The notes under the pieces are model-generated. The model was not told where the DNA came from. It saw only the letters and a list, made by a program, of their open reading frames with translations, and did not search any database. The position numbers and the translations under genes were made by a program. This document shows positions 1 through 7,477 of a DNA stretch of 64,000 nucleotides, one piece after another. Source of the DNA: Streptomyces sp. V3I7 (lineage in GTDB: Bacteria; Actinomycetota; Actinomycetes; Streptomycetales; Streptomycetaceae); the NCBI RefSeq assembly GCF_030817495.1, contig NZ_JAUSZK010000001.1, positions 186,001 through 250,000 of the forward strand, given 5' to 3'. Position 1 is the first letter of the stretch. Each line of letters opens with the position of its first letter.

Positions 1-117
1 CTCGTCGTACTCCGGTACGTGGTCCACCAACTGGATGACGTCCAGGGTGCACAGGCCGACGAACAGGCCCCGAGGCCCCTGGGAGCCCTGAAACCCCTGA
101 GGGCGTTCCTCCGCCAC
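1..117 (-). CDS. PfkB-family carbohydrate kinase, N-terminal fragment (runs off window)
   Basis: The minus strand reads open from a GTG at 117 to the window edge, giving 39 residues. They contain GLFVGLCTLDVIQLVD followed by an acidic turn. This is how ribokinase/PfkB sugar kinases begin: a first beta strand with a Gly, then the T-x-D-x-x substrate-binding segment. The rest of the protein, including the C-terminal DTxGAGD ATP/catalytic motif, lies outside the window. The gene sits 77 nt downstream of the P450 in the same direction, so it could be the last gene of that operon. The GTG at 126 is an alternative start. Family is fairly likely; the substrate cannot be inferred. Confidence 0.6.
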   Translation of the reverse strand, partial: MAEERPQGFQGSQGPRGLFVGLCTLDVIQLVDHVPEYDE

Positions 118-194
118 CGGTCGCACGCGCCAGTACCCCCTTGGCCACGGTCGGTTCTTCAGTGTACGGCGGTGGCCGTCGGTGCGGGCCGGTG

Positions 195-1433
195 TCAGGA
201 ACGCAGGCCGTCGAAGCCGATGTCGAGGTGACGCGGGCCGCGCAGGACGGCGTTCTGCCGGTAGGGCGGCGGGTCCTCGATCAGGCGCGGGTTCTCCAGG
301 CGGCGGGCCAGGGCGGCGAGGGCGATCTGCGCCTCCAGCCGGGCCAGCGGGGCGCCGAAGCAGCTGTGGATGCCGCTGCCGAAGCCGAGGTGCTGGATGT
401 CCCCGCGGTCCGGGTCGAACCGGTCGGGGTCGGTGAAGCGCTCCGGGTCCCGGTTGCCCGCGGCGAGGACGAGCCAGATGCGCGAGCCCTTGGGGATGGT
501 GACGCCGCGCACCTCGATGTCAGCGATGCAGGTGCGCTGCGGCACGAGCTGCACCGGGGGCTCGTAACGCAGCAGTTCCTCCACGATGCCGACGGCCAGC
601 TCCGGGTCCTCACGCAGCCGCTCCAGGATCTCGGGGTGACGCAGGAGCGTGAGCATGCCGTTGGTGATGAGGTTGACCGTCGTCTCGTGTCCGGCGACGA
701 GCAGCAGGACGGCGGTGCTGAGGGCCTCCATCATCGTCATGGCGCCGTCCGCGCCGTGGGCGGTCACCAGGTCGGACAGCATGTCGTCGCGGGGTTCCCT
801 GACGCGCTGCTCGATCAGTCCGGCGAGGTACATGCCGAGCTCCATCCGCGCCTGCTGCACCTGCTGCGCGAAGTCGGGGCCGGCCGCCTCCCGCGTCTCA
901 GGGTCAAGGCCCGCGACGATCGGGTCCACCCAGGCGCGGAAGCGCGGCTCGTCCTCGCGGGGCACGCCGAGCAGCCGGCAGATGACGGTCACCGGGAAGG
1001 GGTAGGCGAACTGGTCGACCAGGTCGATCTCCCGCGCGTCCCCGAATCCGTCGATCAACTCCTCAACCAGCGCGTCGAGTTCGCCGCGCATGGACTCGAT
1101 GCGTCGCGGGGAGTGGGGCGGCCCGAAGGAGGTGTTGGCGATGCGGCGCAGCCGGTCGTGCTCGGGCGGGTCGAGCCGGATGAAGCTCGGCGGCAGCCCG
1201 CCCGACTCGTCGGCGGGCAGTTCGTCCTCCCCCGCCGCCGCGAGGTTGACCGCGTCGGAGCTGATCCGCGGGTCGTGGAGGAGGCCCTCGATGTCCCAGT
1301 ACCGGCTGATGACGTACGGCCCGTCCTCGTCCTCGTGGAGCACGGGTGTCCGGCGCAGCTCCTCGTAGAGCGGGTAGGGGTCGGCCCGGTTGGCGAAGTC
1401 GGTGATCCGGCCGACGAGCGAGTCTTGCGTCAT
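195..1433 (-). CDS. Cytochrome P450 (bacterial class I)
   Basis: A 412-residue soluble P450 of normal bacterial length. Visible hallmarks are the I-helix oxygen-activation motif AGHETT (about residues 246-251), the K-helix E-x-x-R in EELLRYEPP, and the heme loop FGSGIHSCFG with the thiolate Cys near 358. It is the third gene of a minus-strand operon whose first two genes encode a [3Fe-4S] ferredoxin and a ferredoxin reductase, so its complete electron-transfer chain is co-encoded. Only 12 nt separate it from the reductase stop, and AAGGA precedes the ATG. The substrate is unknown; the layout resembles the camphor-type three-component systems. Confidence 0.95.
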   Translation of the reverse strand: MTQDSLVGRITDFANRADPYPLYEELRRTPVLHEDEDGPYVISRYWDIEGLLHDPRISSDAVNLAAAGEDELPADESGGLPPSFIRLDPPEHDRLRRIANTSFGPPHSPRRIESMRGELDALVEELIDGFGDAREIDLVDQFAYPFPVTVICRLLGVPREDEPRFRAWVDPIVAGLDPETREAAGPDFAQQVQQARMELGMYLAGLIEQRVREPRDDMLSDLVTAHGADGAMTMMEALSTAVLLLVAGHETTVNLITNGMLTLLRHPEILERLREDPELAVGIVEELLRYEPPVQLVPQRTCIADIEVRGVTIPKGSRIWLVLAAGNRDPERFTDPDRFDPDRGDIQHLGFGSGIHSCFGAPLARLEAQIALAALARRLENPRLIEDPPPYRQNAVLRGPRHLDIGFDGLRS

Positions 1434-1445
1434 GGGAGGTCCTTG

Positions 1446-2837
1446 TCAGTGGCGCGCCGGGGTGAAGACCATGCGGCGGTCGGCCGGTGAGTACCCGGTG
1501 AGGGTGACGGTCGGGCCGTGCGTCGGCAGGGAGGGATCGGGGAAGTCCGACGGCATGGGCTGGGCGCCCTCGGGGCGGCGGTCCACCGTCGGGTACTCCA
1601 CCGGGAAGGGCGCGCCCCGCTCGATCTCCCGGGCGTAGAACTCCAGCCAGCGGGCGTTGTCGAAGCTGACGGCGGCGATGATCCGGCCCTGGTAGCCGTA
1701 GACGGCGACGAAGCGGCGCTCGGCGAGCGAGCCCTGCGTGATCATGAGCTGGTCGCCCATGGACGGTACGCCGACCGACTTGATGTTGACCCCGAACTGC
1801 GCGGACCAGAAGGCGGGCACGTACAGGTGCGGGCGCCGCTCGGAGCTGGGGCTGATCATGTTGTGGGCGGCCGTCCGCGCCTGGGCGACGGCGTTGCCCC
1901 AGTGTTCGAGGGAGAGGAACTGGTAGCCGAACAGGGCGTTGGGGGAACGGGCGACGTCGCCCGCGACGAAGATGTCGTCGGTGACGATGCCGCTGATGTC
2001 GAAGGCGCGGCAGCCGGCGTCGCAGGCGATGCCCCGCGGTCCCGCGCCGAGTCCGGATCCGGTCAGCCACTCGGTGTTGCGCAGCGAGCCGAGCGAGACG
2101 ACCACGAGGTCGGTCTCGACGACGCTCTCGTCGGAGAGGTGGGCGGCGCGCACCCGGCCCGCCGCGTCGCCCTCCAGGGCGGTGACCGTGACGCCGGTGC
2201 GCAGGTCCACCCCGTTGTCGCGGTGCATCCCGGCGGAGACGGCGCCGACCACCCCGCCGACGGCGCCCACCAGCGGGGCGCCCGCGCGTTCCGCCACGGT
2301 GACCTCCAGGCCCCTCTCCCGGCAGGCGGAGGCGACCTCGGAGCCCGCGAACCCGGCGCCGATGACGAGCACGCGGCGCGGCCTGGCTTCCAGGTGCCGG
2401 TACAGGGCGGCCGCGTCGTCGCGGGTGCGGAGCACGAACACGCCGTCCAGTTCGGCCTCCGCCTGCTTCGGCCAGGGCCGGGCGCGGACGCCGGTGGCGA
2501 TGAGGAGGCGGTCGTACTCGACCTCGTCGCCGTCGGCCAGCCGTACCCGCTTGGCCGTCATGTCGAGGCCGCTCGCCGGGACGCCCAGGCGCCACTTGGC
2601 GTCGATGTCGCGGGTGCGGGGCAGTTCGGTGTGGTTCGCCGACGCCTTGCCGAGCAGGACCGCCTTGGACAGCGGCGGCCGGTCGTAGGGCTCGTACTGC
2701 TCGTCACCGATCAGGGTGAGGGAGCCCTCGAAGTCCTCGGCGCGCAGGGTCTCGGCGGCGGTGAGGCCCGCGAGCGAGGCGCCCACGATCACGATCCGGC
2801 CCTCGCGGCGGAGCCGGTCCACGTGGTCAGTGTCCAT
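1446..2837 (-). CDS. FAD-dependent ferredoxin reductase
   Basis: A 463-residue flavoprotein of the putidaredoxin-reductase / pyridine nucleotide-disulfide family. It should transfer electrons from NAD(P)H through FAD to the ferredoxin encoded just upstream. The N-terminal FAD Rossmann motif IVIVGASLAGLTAAE lies at about residues 13-27. The NAD(P)H-binding motif VLVIGAGFAGSE is near residue 150, and the FAD-contacting VAGDVA segment comes later, before the C-terminal reductase domain. I chose the ATG at 2837 (MDTDHVDRL). It overlaps the ferredoxin stop by 11 nt, indicating translational coupling. The reading frame stays open upstream to about 3095, but that part overlaps the ferredoxin gene and has no family similarity. 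Confidence 0.93.
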   Translation of the reverse strand: MDTDHVDRLRREGRIVIVGASLAGLTAAETLRAEDFEGSLTLIGDEQYEPYDRPPLSKAVLLGKASANHTELPRTRDIDAKWRLGVPASGLDMTAKRVRLADGDEVEYDRLLIATGVRARPWPKQAEAELDGVFVLRTRDDAAALYRHLEARPRRVLVIGAGFAGSEVASACRERGLEVTVAERAGAPLVGAVGGVVGAVSAGMHRDNGVDLRTGVTVTALEGDAAGRVRAAHLSDESVVETDLVVVSLGSLRNTEWLTGSGLGAGPRGIACDAGCRAFDISGIVTDDIFVAGDVARSPNALFGYQFLSLEHWGNAVAQARTAAHNMISPSSERRPHLYVPAFWSAQFGVNIKSVGVPSMGDQLMITQGSLAERRFVAVYGYQGRIIAAVSFDNARWLEFYAREIERGAPFPVEYPTVDRRPEGAQPMPSDFPDPSLPTHGPTVTLTGYSPADRRMVFTPARH

Positions 2838-3102
2838 GGAAGCTCTCCTGCGCGCGGCGAAGGCCCTCGCGGGCGCGGGCGGAGGACTCGGGGGGCGAGC
2901 CGCCCGGTCCGTCGAGTCCCTCGACCGTGATCGCCTGTACGGGGCAGGCGGCGACGGCGCGGGCGACCGCCTCGCGGTGTTCGTCCGCGGCCCGTGGGTT
3001 GTAGACGAGGGCCTCGTCGCCGTGCATGGTGAAGACGTCCGGCGCGAGGAACGCGCACTGGGCGTATCCCTGGCATCTGTTGAGATCGACGACAACCCTC
3101 AT
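2827..3102 (-). CDS. Ferredoxin, [3Fe-4S] type
   Basis: A 91-residue acidic ferredoxin that should carry single electrons from the adjacent reductase to the P450. The cluster ligands are Cys10, Cys16 and Cys53, in the spacing C-x5-C...C-P typical of the single [3Fe-4S] ferredoxins that serve actinobacterial P450s. The fourth Cys of a [4Fe-4S] site is missing. I placed the start at the ATG beginning MRVVVDLNRC. The frame is open upstream to 3159, but the extra 19 residues do not look like ferredoxin. It is the first gene of the ferredoxin-reductase-P450 operon. The C-terminal tail of about 30 residues is longer than in minimal family members. Confidence 0.9.
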   Translation of the reverse strand: MRVVVDLNRCQGYAQCAFLAPDVFTMHGDEALVYNPRAADEHREAVARAVAACPVQAITVEGLDGPGGSPPESSARAREGLRRAQESFHGH

Positions 3103-3515
3103 CGACGCTCCGCCCTTTCGGCGGCCAGGTCCGTGCTGCGCCACGTCTTCGAGGGGCACCCCGGACGGCGGTCATCTTCCCCTGGCCAGCATGCGAGCGG
3201 CGGTGGTGGCGCCGCGCGCGGGAGCCCGCCGATGGAGTGAGCCGGCAGTCCGTGTCGCCGGTCAGCGCACCTCGGCGAGGCCGGCCCCGCGTCGGCCGCC
3301 CACGACGAGGATGCAGCCGCTGATCACCAGTGCCCAGCCCGGGAACGCCAGCTCGGCCCAGGGGACGTGCGAGGAGACGCCCCGTCGGCTGCATGGGCGG
3401 CTCGTTTCCTCTCCGGCGGCGCCTGCCGGCACCTGGCACCAGCAAGCCGCCGCGACGAGAGCGCCGCCACCGGGAGGCGGCCGAACGGCACACTCCCGCA
3501 AGGGGTCGGACCTGG
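3103..3515. other. Intergenic stretch of about 410 nt without a convincing gene
   Basis: This region lies upstream of the ferredoxin operon and downstream of the methyltransferase, both on the minus strand. It should hold the operon promoter, but I could not define clear -35/-10 hexamers. On the minus strand a frame ending at 3262 encodes a hydrophobic stretch (LAFPGWALVISGCILVVGG) followed by a basic tail. This looks like the end of a small membrane protein, but no plausible start or ribosome binding site precedes it. It may be a gene remnant or chance coding in GC-rich DNA. Confidence 0.4.
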
Positions 3516-4190
3516 TCAGTCGGCGATCTGTGTGATCCGCCAGAGGCGGCGCGGGAGGGCGCCCTCCTCGAAGGCGTGGACGTCGACGAGGTCCCAGCCC
3601 TCGGCGAGGGCGTCGACCAGGGTGCGCGGGAAGAAGTGGACGGCGAAGCCCCCGTGTTCGTACGTGTCGTCGCCGTGTGCGATGCCGTCGCCGTAGTGGG
3701 CGTCGCCGGTGTGCCGCACGGTGTAGACGAAGGCGCCGCCGGGACGCAGCACGCGCCGGACCTCGCGCACGAGGGCGTGTATCTCCTCCGTCGACAGGGC
3801 CATGCACAGCAGCATGTGCGCGAAGACCGCGTCGACCGAGGCGTCGGCCGCGGGGAGCGGGTCGCGGACGTCGTGCACCGTGGTCGTGACCCGCTCGGCC
3901 GGTGACTCGGCGCGGGCGGCGGCGTCGAGCTGGTCCAGGCCGGCCCGGCTGAAGTCGGTGGCCCGCACGGTGAAGCCCTCGCGGGCGAAGTACAGCGCGT
4001 CCCGTCCGTGCCCGGCCCCCAGCTCCAGCACGTCCTTGGCCCCGACCCGCCGGAACACGTCGGCGGCGTGCACCGCGGGCGCGGAAGGCCGCTCGCCGTA
4101 CATGCCGGGATGCGTGGTGTACGTGCTCTGCCAGTGATCGTGCTGCCCCGCCGCGAGGCTCCGGCTCCGACCGCCGTCCCGGACCTGCAT
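3516..4190 (-). CDS. Class I SAM-dependent methyltransferase
   Basis: A 224-residue soluble protein with a Rossmann methyltransferase fold. Motif I is VLELGAGHGRDAL (near residue 52). An acidic residue follows the second strand (RATDFSRAG), motif III-like DASVDAVFAHMLL comes next, and the post-motif LRPGGAFVYTVR belongs to the methyltransferase domain 11/25 type. The N-terminal segment DHWQSTYTTHPGMYGERPS is characteristic of this family. I chose the ATG at 4190; the frame runs open further upstream but overlaps the promoter region of the divergent phosphatase gene. The substrate is unknown and the neighbours do not suggest one. Confidence 0.85.
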   Translation of the reverse strand: MQVRDGGRSRSLAAGQHDHWQSTYTTHPGMYGERPSAPAVHAADVFRRVGAKDVLELGAGHGRDALYFAREGFTVRATDFSRAGLDQLDAAARAESPAERVTTTVHDVRDPLPAADASVDAVFAHMLLCMALSTEEIHALVREVRRVLRPGGAFVYTVRHTGDAHYGDGIAHGDDTYEHGGFAVHFFPRTLVDALAEGWDLVDVHAFEEGALPRRLWRITQIAD

Positions 4191-4746
4191 GACGCCCTTA
4201 CCCGCTCCTCTTGAGCGCTCCCGCACGTGGGACGGGCTCCGGAATGATTGTCTCATTCGGCGGAACGGGCAGGGCCGACGGCCCGTGGGACCCATATCGG
4301 ATACGTCCGTAAATAGCCGGTATGTTCCGCTTGGGGCACGCTGGATGCCATGAGGCGGCGGCAGGGCTCGGGTGGGTGGCAGCAGCCGGGGCGGTCCGGT
4401 CGCGCACTGCTGTTGCTGCCGATCGCGCTCATCGTGGCGATCACGGTGGTGGACATCCGCTTCCCCGAGGACATCCACCTGGGGCCCGCGCTCGTCATCG
4501 CGCCCGCGCTCACCGCCTCGTTCGCCGGGCCCCGGACGACCGCGGCGATCGGCGCGCTGACGGTGGGGGCGCAGGCGGTCATCGCCGCGCTGCACGGCGG
4601 ACTGGGCACCCCCAACCACATCGTGCAGCTGGTCACCCTCACCCTCCTCTCGGCGCTGATCGTGGTCTACTGCGCGGTCCGCGACCGCCACCGCGCGCAG
4701 CTGGACCAGGTCAGATCGGTCGCCGAGGCCGCCCAGCAGGTCCTTC

Positions 4747-5730
4747 ATGGCACCGCTGCCCGAACGCATCGGCCCGCTGCGGACCGCCTCCCTGTACCTG
4801 GCCGCGGAGGACGAGGCCCAGATCGGCGGCGATCTCTACGCGGCCGCGCGAGCGGACAGCACCGTACGCGTGCTGATCGGCGACGTACGCGGCAAGGGAC
4901 TGCCCGCCGTCGGCGAGGCCGCGCTGCTGCTCGGCGCCTTCCGGGAGGGCGTCCACCGGCACACCTCGCTGCCGGACCTGGCCGCCACGCTGGAGCAGAG
5001 CGTGACCCGGTACGCCGCCGACTCCGAGCCGCCCGAGGAGGCCGGTGAACGGTTCGCCACCGCCCTGCTCGCCGAGATACCCGACGGCGCCCCGGTCGTC
5101 CGGATGACCAGCTGCGGCCATCCCCCGCCCCTGCTGCTGCGCCCGGGGCACTCGGTCAGCGTCGCCGACCTGCATCCCTCGCCGCCGCTCGGGGTGCACG
5201 GGACCCTGTCGGCAGACCACACCCTGGACGTGGTCGCCTTCGAGCCCGGCGACACCGTGCTGCTGTACACGGACGGTGTCGCCGAGGCCCGCGACACCGA
5301 GGGGCGCTTCTATCCGCTCGCCGAGCGCGTCGCCCAGTGGAGCGGCGCGAGCCCCGAGGCGCTCATGCACCACATCCGGCGCGATCTCCTCGCGTACTGC
5401 GGCGGCCGACTGGACGACGACGCCGCCCTCGTGGCCCTGCACCGCGCCCCCACCGCCCACCGGCGCTCGCACGGGCGGCGGATCCGGGACGGCGACCGCC
5501 AGGTTGTCGCGGACGAGTTGGATGGCGTGACCCAGGAACGGCAGCGAACCGGCGGCCCTGGGTATGAGGGGAGGCGCCATGAACATCACGAGGGTCCTGC
5601 TCCCTTCACGAATGATCAAAACGCCCTGACACTTCCCATCCATTCCGCCACACCCATCCAGCCACTTCTGTGGCCCGCACCACGTGATCTCCGGCGCCCA
5701 GGAGGCGGTTCCGTACGGCAGGGTGGGTAG
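4747..5730 (+). CDS. PP2C/SpoIIE phosphatase domain (downstream half of the frameshifted gene)
   Basis: The open frame from ATG 4747 carries a complete SpoIIE-type PP2C domain. Visible are GGDLYAA, GDVRGKG (metal-binding Asp and Gly), TSCGHPPPLLL, GDTVLLYTDGVAEA and a terminal DDDAALVAL metal site. Such enzymes dephosphorylate anti-anti-sigma factors and similar proteins in actinobacteria. The homologous domain ends near 5450. The remaining roughly 85 residues are low-complexity and read through DNA that on the other strand encodes the N-terminus of a P450, so the original stop was probably lost in a deletion. No good ribosome binding site precedes the ATG. Confidence 0.55.
   Translation: MAPLPERIGPLRTASLYLAAEDEAQIGGDLYAAARADSTVRVLIGDVRGKGLPAVGEAALLLGAFREGVHRHTSLPDLAATLEQSVTRYAADSEPPEEAGERFATALLAEIPDGAPVVRMTSCGHPPPLLLRPGHSVSVADLHPSPPLGVHGTLSADHTLDVVAFEPGDTVLLYTDGVAEARDTEGRFYPLAERVAQWSGASPEALMHHIRRDLLAYCGGRLDDDAALVALHRAPTAHRRSHGRRIRDGDRQVVADELDGVTQERQRTGGPGYEGRRHEHHEGPAPFTNDQNALTLPIHSATPIQPLLWPAPRDLRRPGGGSVRQGG
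5497..5586 (-). pseudogene. N-terminal stub of a cytochrome P450 gene
   Basis: On the minus strand, starting at ATG 5580 or 5586 after a GGAG-like sequence, the translation reads MAPPLIPRAAGSLPFLGHAI and then QLVRDNLA. This proline-rich hinge plus GxLPFLGHA is the classic beginning of P450s of the pentalenene-oxygenase/CYP125-like kind. After about 28 residues the similarity stops and the frame becomes the antisense of the phosphatase gene. The rest of the P450 has evidently been deleted, with the breakpoint near 5495. The match is short, but its position after a start codon and ribosome binding site supports it. Confidence 0.5.
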
Positions 5731-5765
5731 GTGCACGTCCCGTACGGCATGAGGAGGAACCGCCC

Positions 5766-6341
5766 GTGACCAGCCGCGTCACCCTGGTGTCGCCCGCCAT
5801 GAACGCGTCGCTGCGCGAGGCGCGGTTCGACGACGGCGCCCCGCTGGACGCGCGCGGTGCGGCGGCGGCCCGCGCGGCCGCGGGAACCCTGCGGGCGGCC
5901 CGCCGGGTGCTGGTCGCGCCGACCGTGCGCTGCCGGGAGACGGCGTCGGCGCTCGGGCTCGGCGAGGCCGCGGAACAAGGGCAGTTGGGGGGACTGGACA
6001 TGGGGCGCTGGCGCGGTCGCACGCTCGACGAGGTCGCCGGCGCCGAACCCGAGGCGCTCGCCGTGTGGTTGGCCGATCCGGAGGCCGCGCCGCATGGAGG
6101 GGAGCCGGTCAGTGCCCTGTGCGCGCGGGCGGGGCTCTGGCTGGAGAGGGTGCGGGAGTGCGAGGGCGGGGTCCTCGCGGTGGTGGAGCCGGAGTTCGTA
6201 CGGGCCGCGGTCGTGCACGCGCTCGGTGCGCCCGAGACCGCGTTCTGGCGGCTGGACGTGGCGCCGTTGACGGCGACCGTCCTCAGCGGACGCGCGGGAC
6301 GCTGGAACGTACGGCTCGGGCAGGCGCCCGACGAACGGTGA
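5766..6341 (+). CDS. Histidine phosphatase superfamily protein, catalytically degenerate
   Basis: A 191-residue protein with the layout of the phosphoglycerate-mutase-like (RHG) superfamily, seen in segments such as ALDARGAAAARAAA, APTVRCRETASALGL and LGGLDMGRWRGRTLDE. The defining RHG near the N-terminus is replaced (VTLVSPAMNASLRE). The second catalytic His, expected in a VVSHGG-like motif, is replaced by Glu (LAVVEPEFVRAAVV). It is therefore probably not a phosphatase by the usual phospho-His mechanism. GAGGAGG precedes the GTG start. It converges on cbtA, so a link to cobalt or cobalamin handling is possible but unproven. Confidence 0.75.
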   Translation: MTSRVTLVSPAMNASLREARFDDGAPLDARGAAAARAAAGTLRAARRVLVAPTVRCRETASALGLGEAAEQGQLGGLDMGRWRGRTLDEVAGAEPEALAVWLADPEAAPHGGEPVSALCARAGLWLERVRECEGGVLAVVEPEFVRAAVVHALGAPETAFWRLDVAPLTATVLSGRAGRWNVRLGQAPDER

Positions 6342-6372
6342 AGGGCCCACGGGATGATCCCGTGGGCCCTTC
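6340..6372. terminator. Bidirectional terminator hairpin between the phosphatase-like gene and cbtA
   Basis: A perfect 15-bp inverted repeat (arms 6340-6354 and 6358-6372) with a 3-nt loop. It starts inside the stop codon of the upstream gene and lies before the stop of the convergent cbtA, so it can serve both transcripts. Confidence 0.8.
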
Positions 6373-6410
6373 ACTCGCGCTCGAACTGTGCGCTCGCGCG
6401 GCTGCGTTGA

Positions 6411-7178
6411 TCAGCTCGGTACCGGAGCGGCCGGCCCCGCCGGGGCGGCTGCCGGTCGCGGGGCGAGCAGACGCTGGGCCAACTCACCGAAGAGCAGACC
6501 GAATCCGGACCACATCGTGACCTGGACGGCGAGCGCCGAGAGACGGAACCGCCACAGCAGCGTCGCCGAGAAGTCCTTCGGCACCTCGTCGACGGCGGGC
6601 AGGAAGGCGTACGCCAGCCCGATCGCCACGACGAAGAAGCCAACGGCGGCCACGGCGGCGTACCAGGTGCCGAGGCGGGGTGCCAGCCGCTTGCCGAGGA
6701 TCACGGCGGCGACGGCCAGCAGCACGCCCAGCAGCATCATCAGGAAGTACAAGGCCGTGCGCCTGCCGATGGTGTCGGCGTCACCGACGGACGGCGGGTT
6801 GGCCGGGTACTTCAGGAACGGGACGACGTACACCGCGAGCAGCGCCGCGCCGGACAGCAGCAGCGCGGTCGCCCGCGGGGTGAGGCGACCGACGCGGCCG
6901 AGCGCGAAGCAGAAGGCGAGGGCGGCGATGCCGCCGAACGCCACCCCGTAGACCAGCACCCCGGTGGCGAGGCCCGCGGTGGACTGCAGGGAACGGGAGA
7001 CGAGTTCGGCCTCGTGGCCGTGCACGTGGCCGTGCGCGGCGTGGGCTTCCTCGTAGCCGATGGCGTCGTCGACGCCGGGTTCCCCGAGGAAGTAGGCGAC
7101 GAGCAGGGCGGGCAGGCCGGCACCGAGGCCGGCCAGCATGCCCCGCACGAGGAGGTTTCTGACGGTTGCGGAGTTCAT
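6411..7178 (-). CDS. cbtA: Cobalt transporter subunit CbtA
   Basis: A 255-residue integral membrane protein with about six hydrophobic segments, of the CbtA family. This family is predicted to import cobalt, and its genes are usually under cobalamin riboswitches. The N-terminus NLLVRGMLAGLGAGLPALLVAYFLGEP and the His-rich loop AHAAHGHVHGHEAE, a likely metal-binding site, are family features, as is the VPFLKYPANPPSVGD segment. It follows cbtB by 21 nt on the same strand and is presumably co-transcribed from the riboswitch-controlled promoter near 7.6 kb. Function is known from comparative genomics rather than biochemistry. Confidence 0.92.
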   Translation of the reverse strand: MNSATVRNLLVRGMLAGLGAGLPALLVAYFLGEPGVDDAIGYEEAHAAHGHVHGHEAELVSRSLQSTAGLATGVLVYGVAFGGIAALAFCFALGRVGRLTPRATALLLSGAALLAVYVVPFLKYPANPPSVGDADTIGRRTALYFLMMLLGVLLAVAAVILGKRLAPRLGTWYAAVAAVGFFVVAIGLAYAFLPAVDEVPKDFSATLLWRFRLSALAVQVTMWSGFGLLFGELAQRLLAPRPAAAPAGPAAPVPS

Positions 7179-7199
7179 GGGGGTGCGGCGTCCCTGTCG

Positions 7200-7421
7200 T
7201 CAGTGGCAGGGGAAGCCGAGCAGATGGCGTCCGTCGTGGAGCCACTCGTGGATGTCCTCGCCGGACACGGCGGAGGTGGCGCCCTGCTCGGCGCCGACGA
7301 AGTACAGCAGGACCAGCATCAGGATGCCGAAGAAGACCGCCCAGGGGACGATCGCGCCGATCGGCAGCTTGGCGGGAAGGGCGGGGGCAGTGGTAGTCGG
7401 CTGGGCGACGTGCTGCGCCAT
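7200..7421 (-). CDS. cbtB: Cobalt transporter subunit CbtB
   Basis: A 73-residue protein with one transmembrane helix (VPWAVFFGILMLVLLYFVG) and a C-terminal histidine-rich end (HEWLHDGRHLLGFPCH). This is the CbtB signature and probably binds metal. The start is the ATG at 7421, preceded by GAGGAGG; the frame is open ten codons further upstream without a ribosome binding site. It is the first gene after the cobalamin riboswitch and lies directly before cbtA. Confidence 0.9.
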   Translation of the reverse strand: MAQHVAQPTTTAPALPAKLPIGAIVPWAVFFGILMLVLLYFVGAEQGATSAVSGEDIHEWLHDGRHLLGFPCH

Positions 7422-7477
7422 GGCAGACCTCCTCGGGAGTTCGCGTCCCATCTCGGTGGTGCACAGGACGAGGGCTG

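Larger units (their letters stand above)
4350..5730 (+). pseudogene. Frameshifted membrane-anchored SpoIIE/PP2C serine phosphatase
   Basis: The first part (frame of the ATG at 4350) encodes a hydrophobic sensor region with several membrane segments, then a linker RSVAEAAQQVL. The PP2C domain continues from 4747 in the +1 frame, starting PLPERIGPLRTASLYL. The intact paralogue at 16293-17393 has the same join as AEAVQCAVVPPLPERVG. Matching residue numbers shows exactly one extra base here, within 4749-4756. The upstream frame then runs to a meaningless stop at 5048. Either the gene is inactivated, or the sensor and phosphatase parts are made separately from a restart ATG at 4747. A sequencing error at this position is also possible. 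Confidence 0.6.

Noticed and set aside
1446..3095. Ferredoxin reductase extended to 3095 (549 codons)
   Set aside because: The extension overlaps the ferredoxin gene on the same strand and has no reductase similarity.
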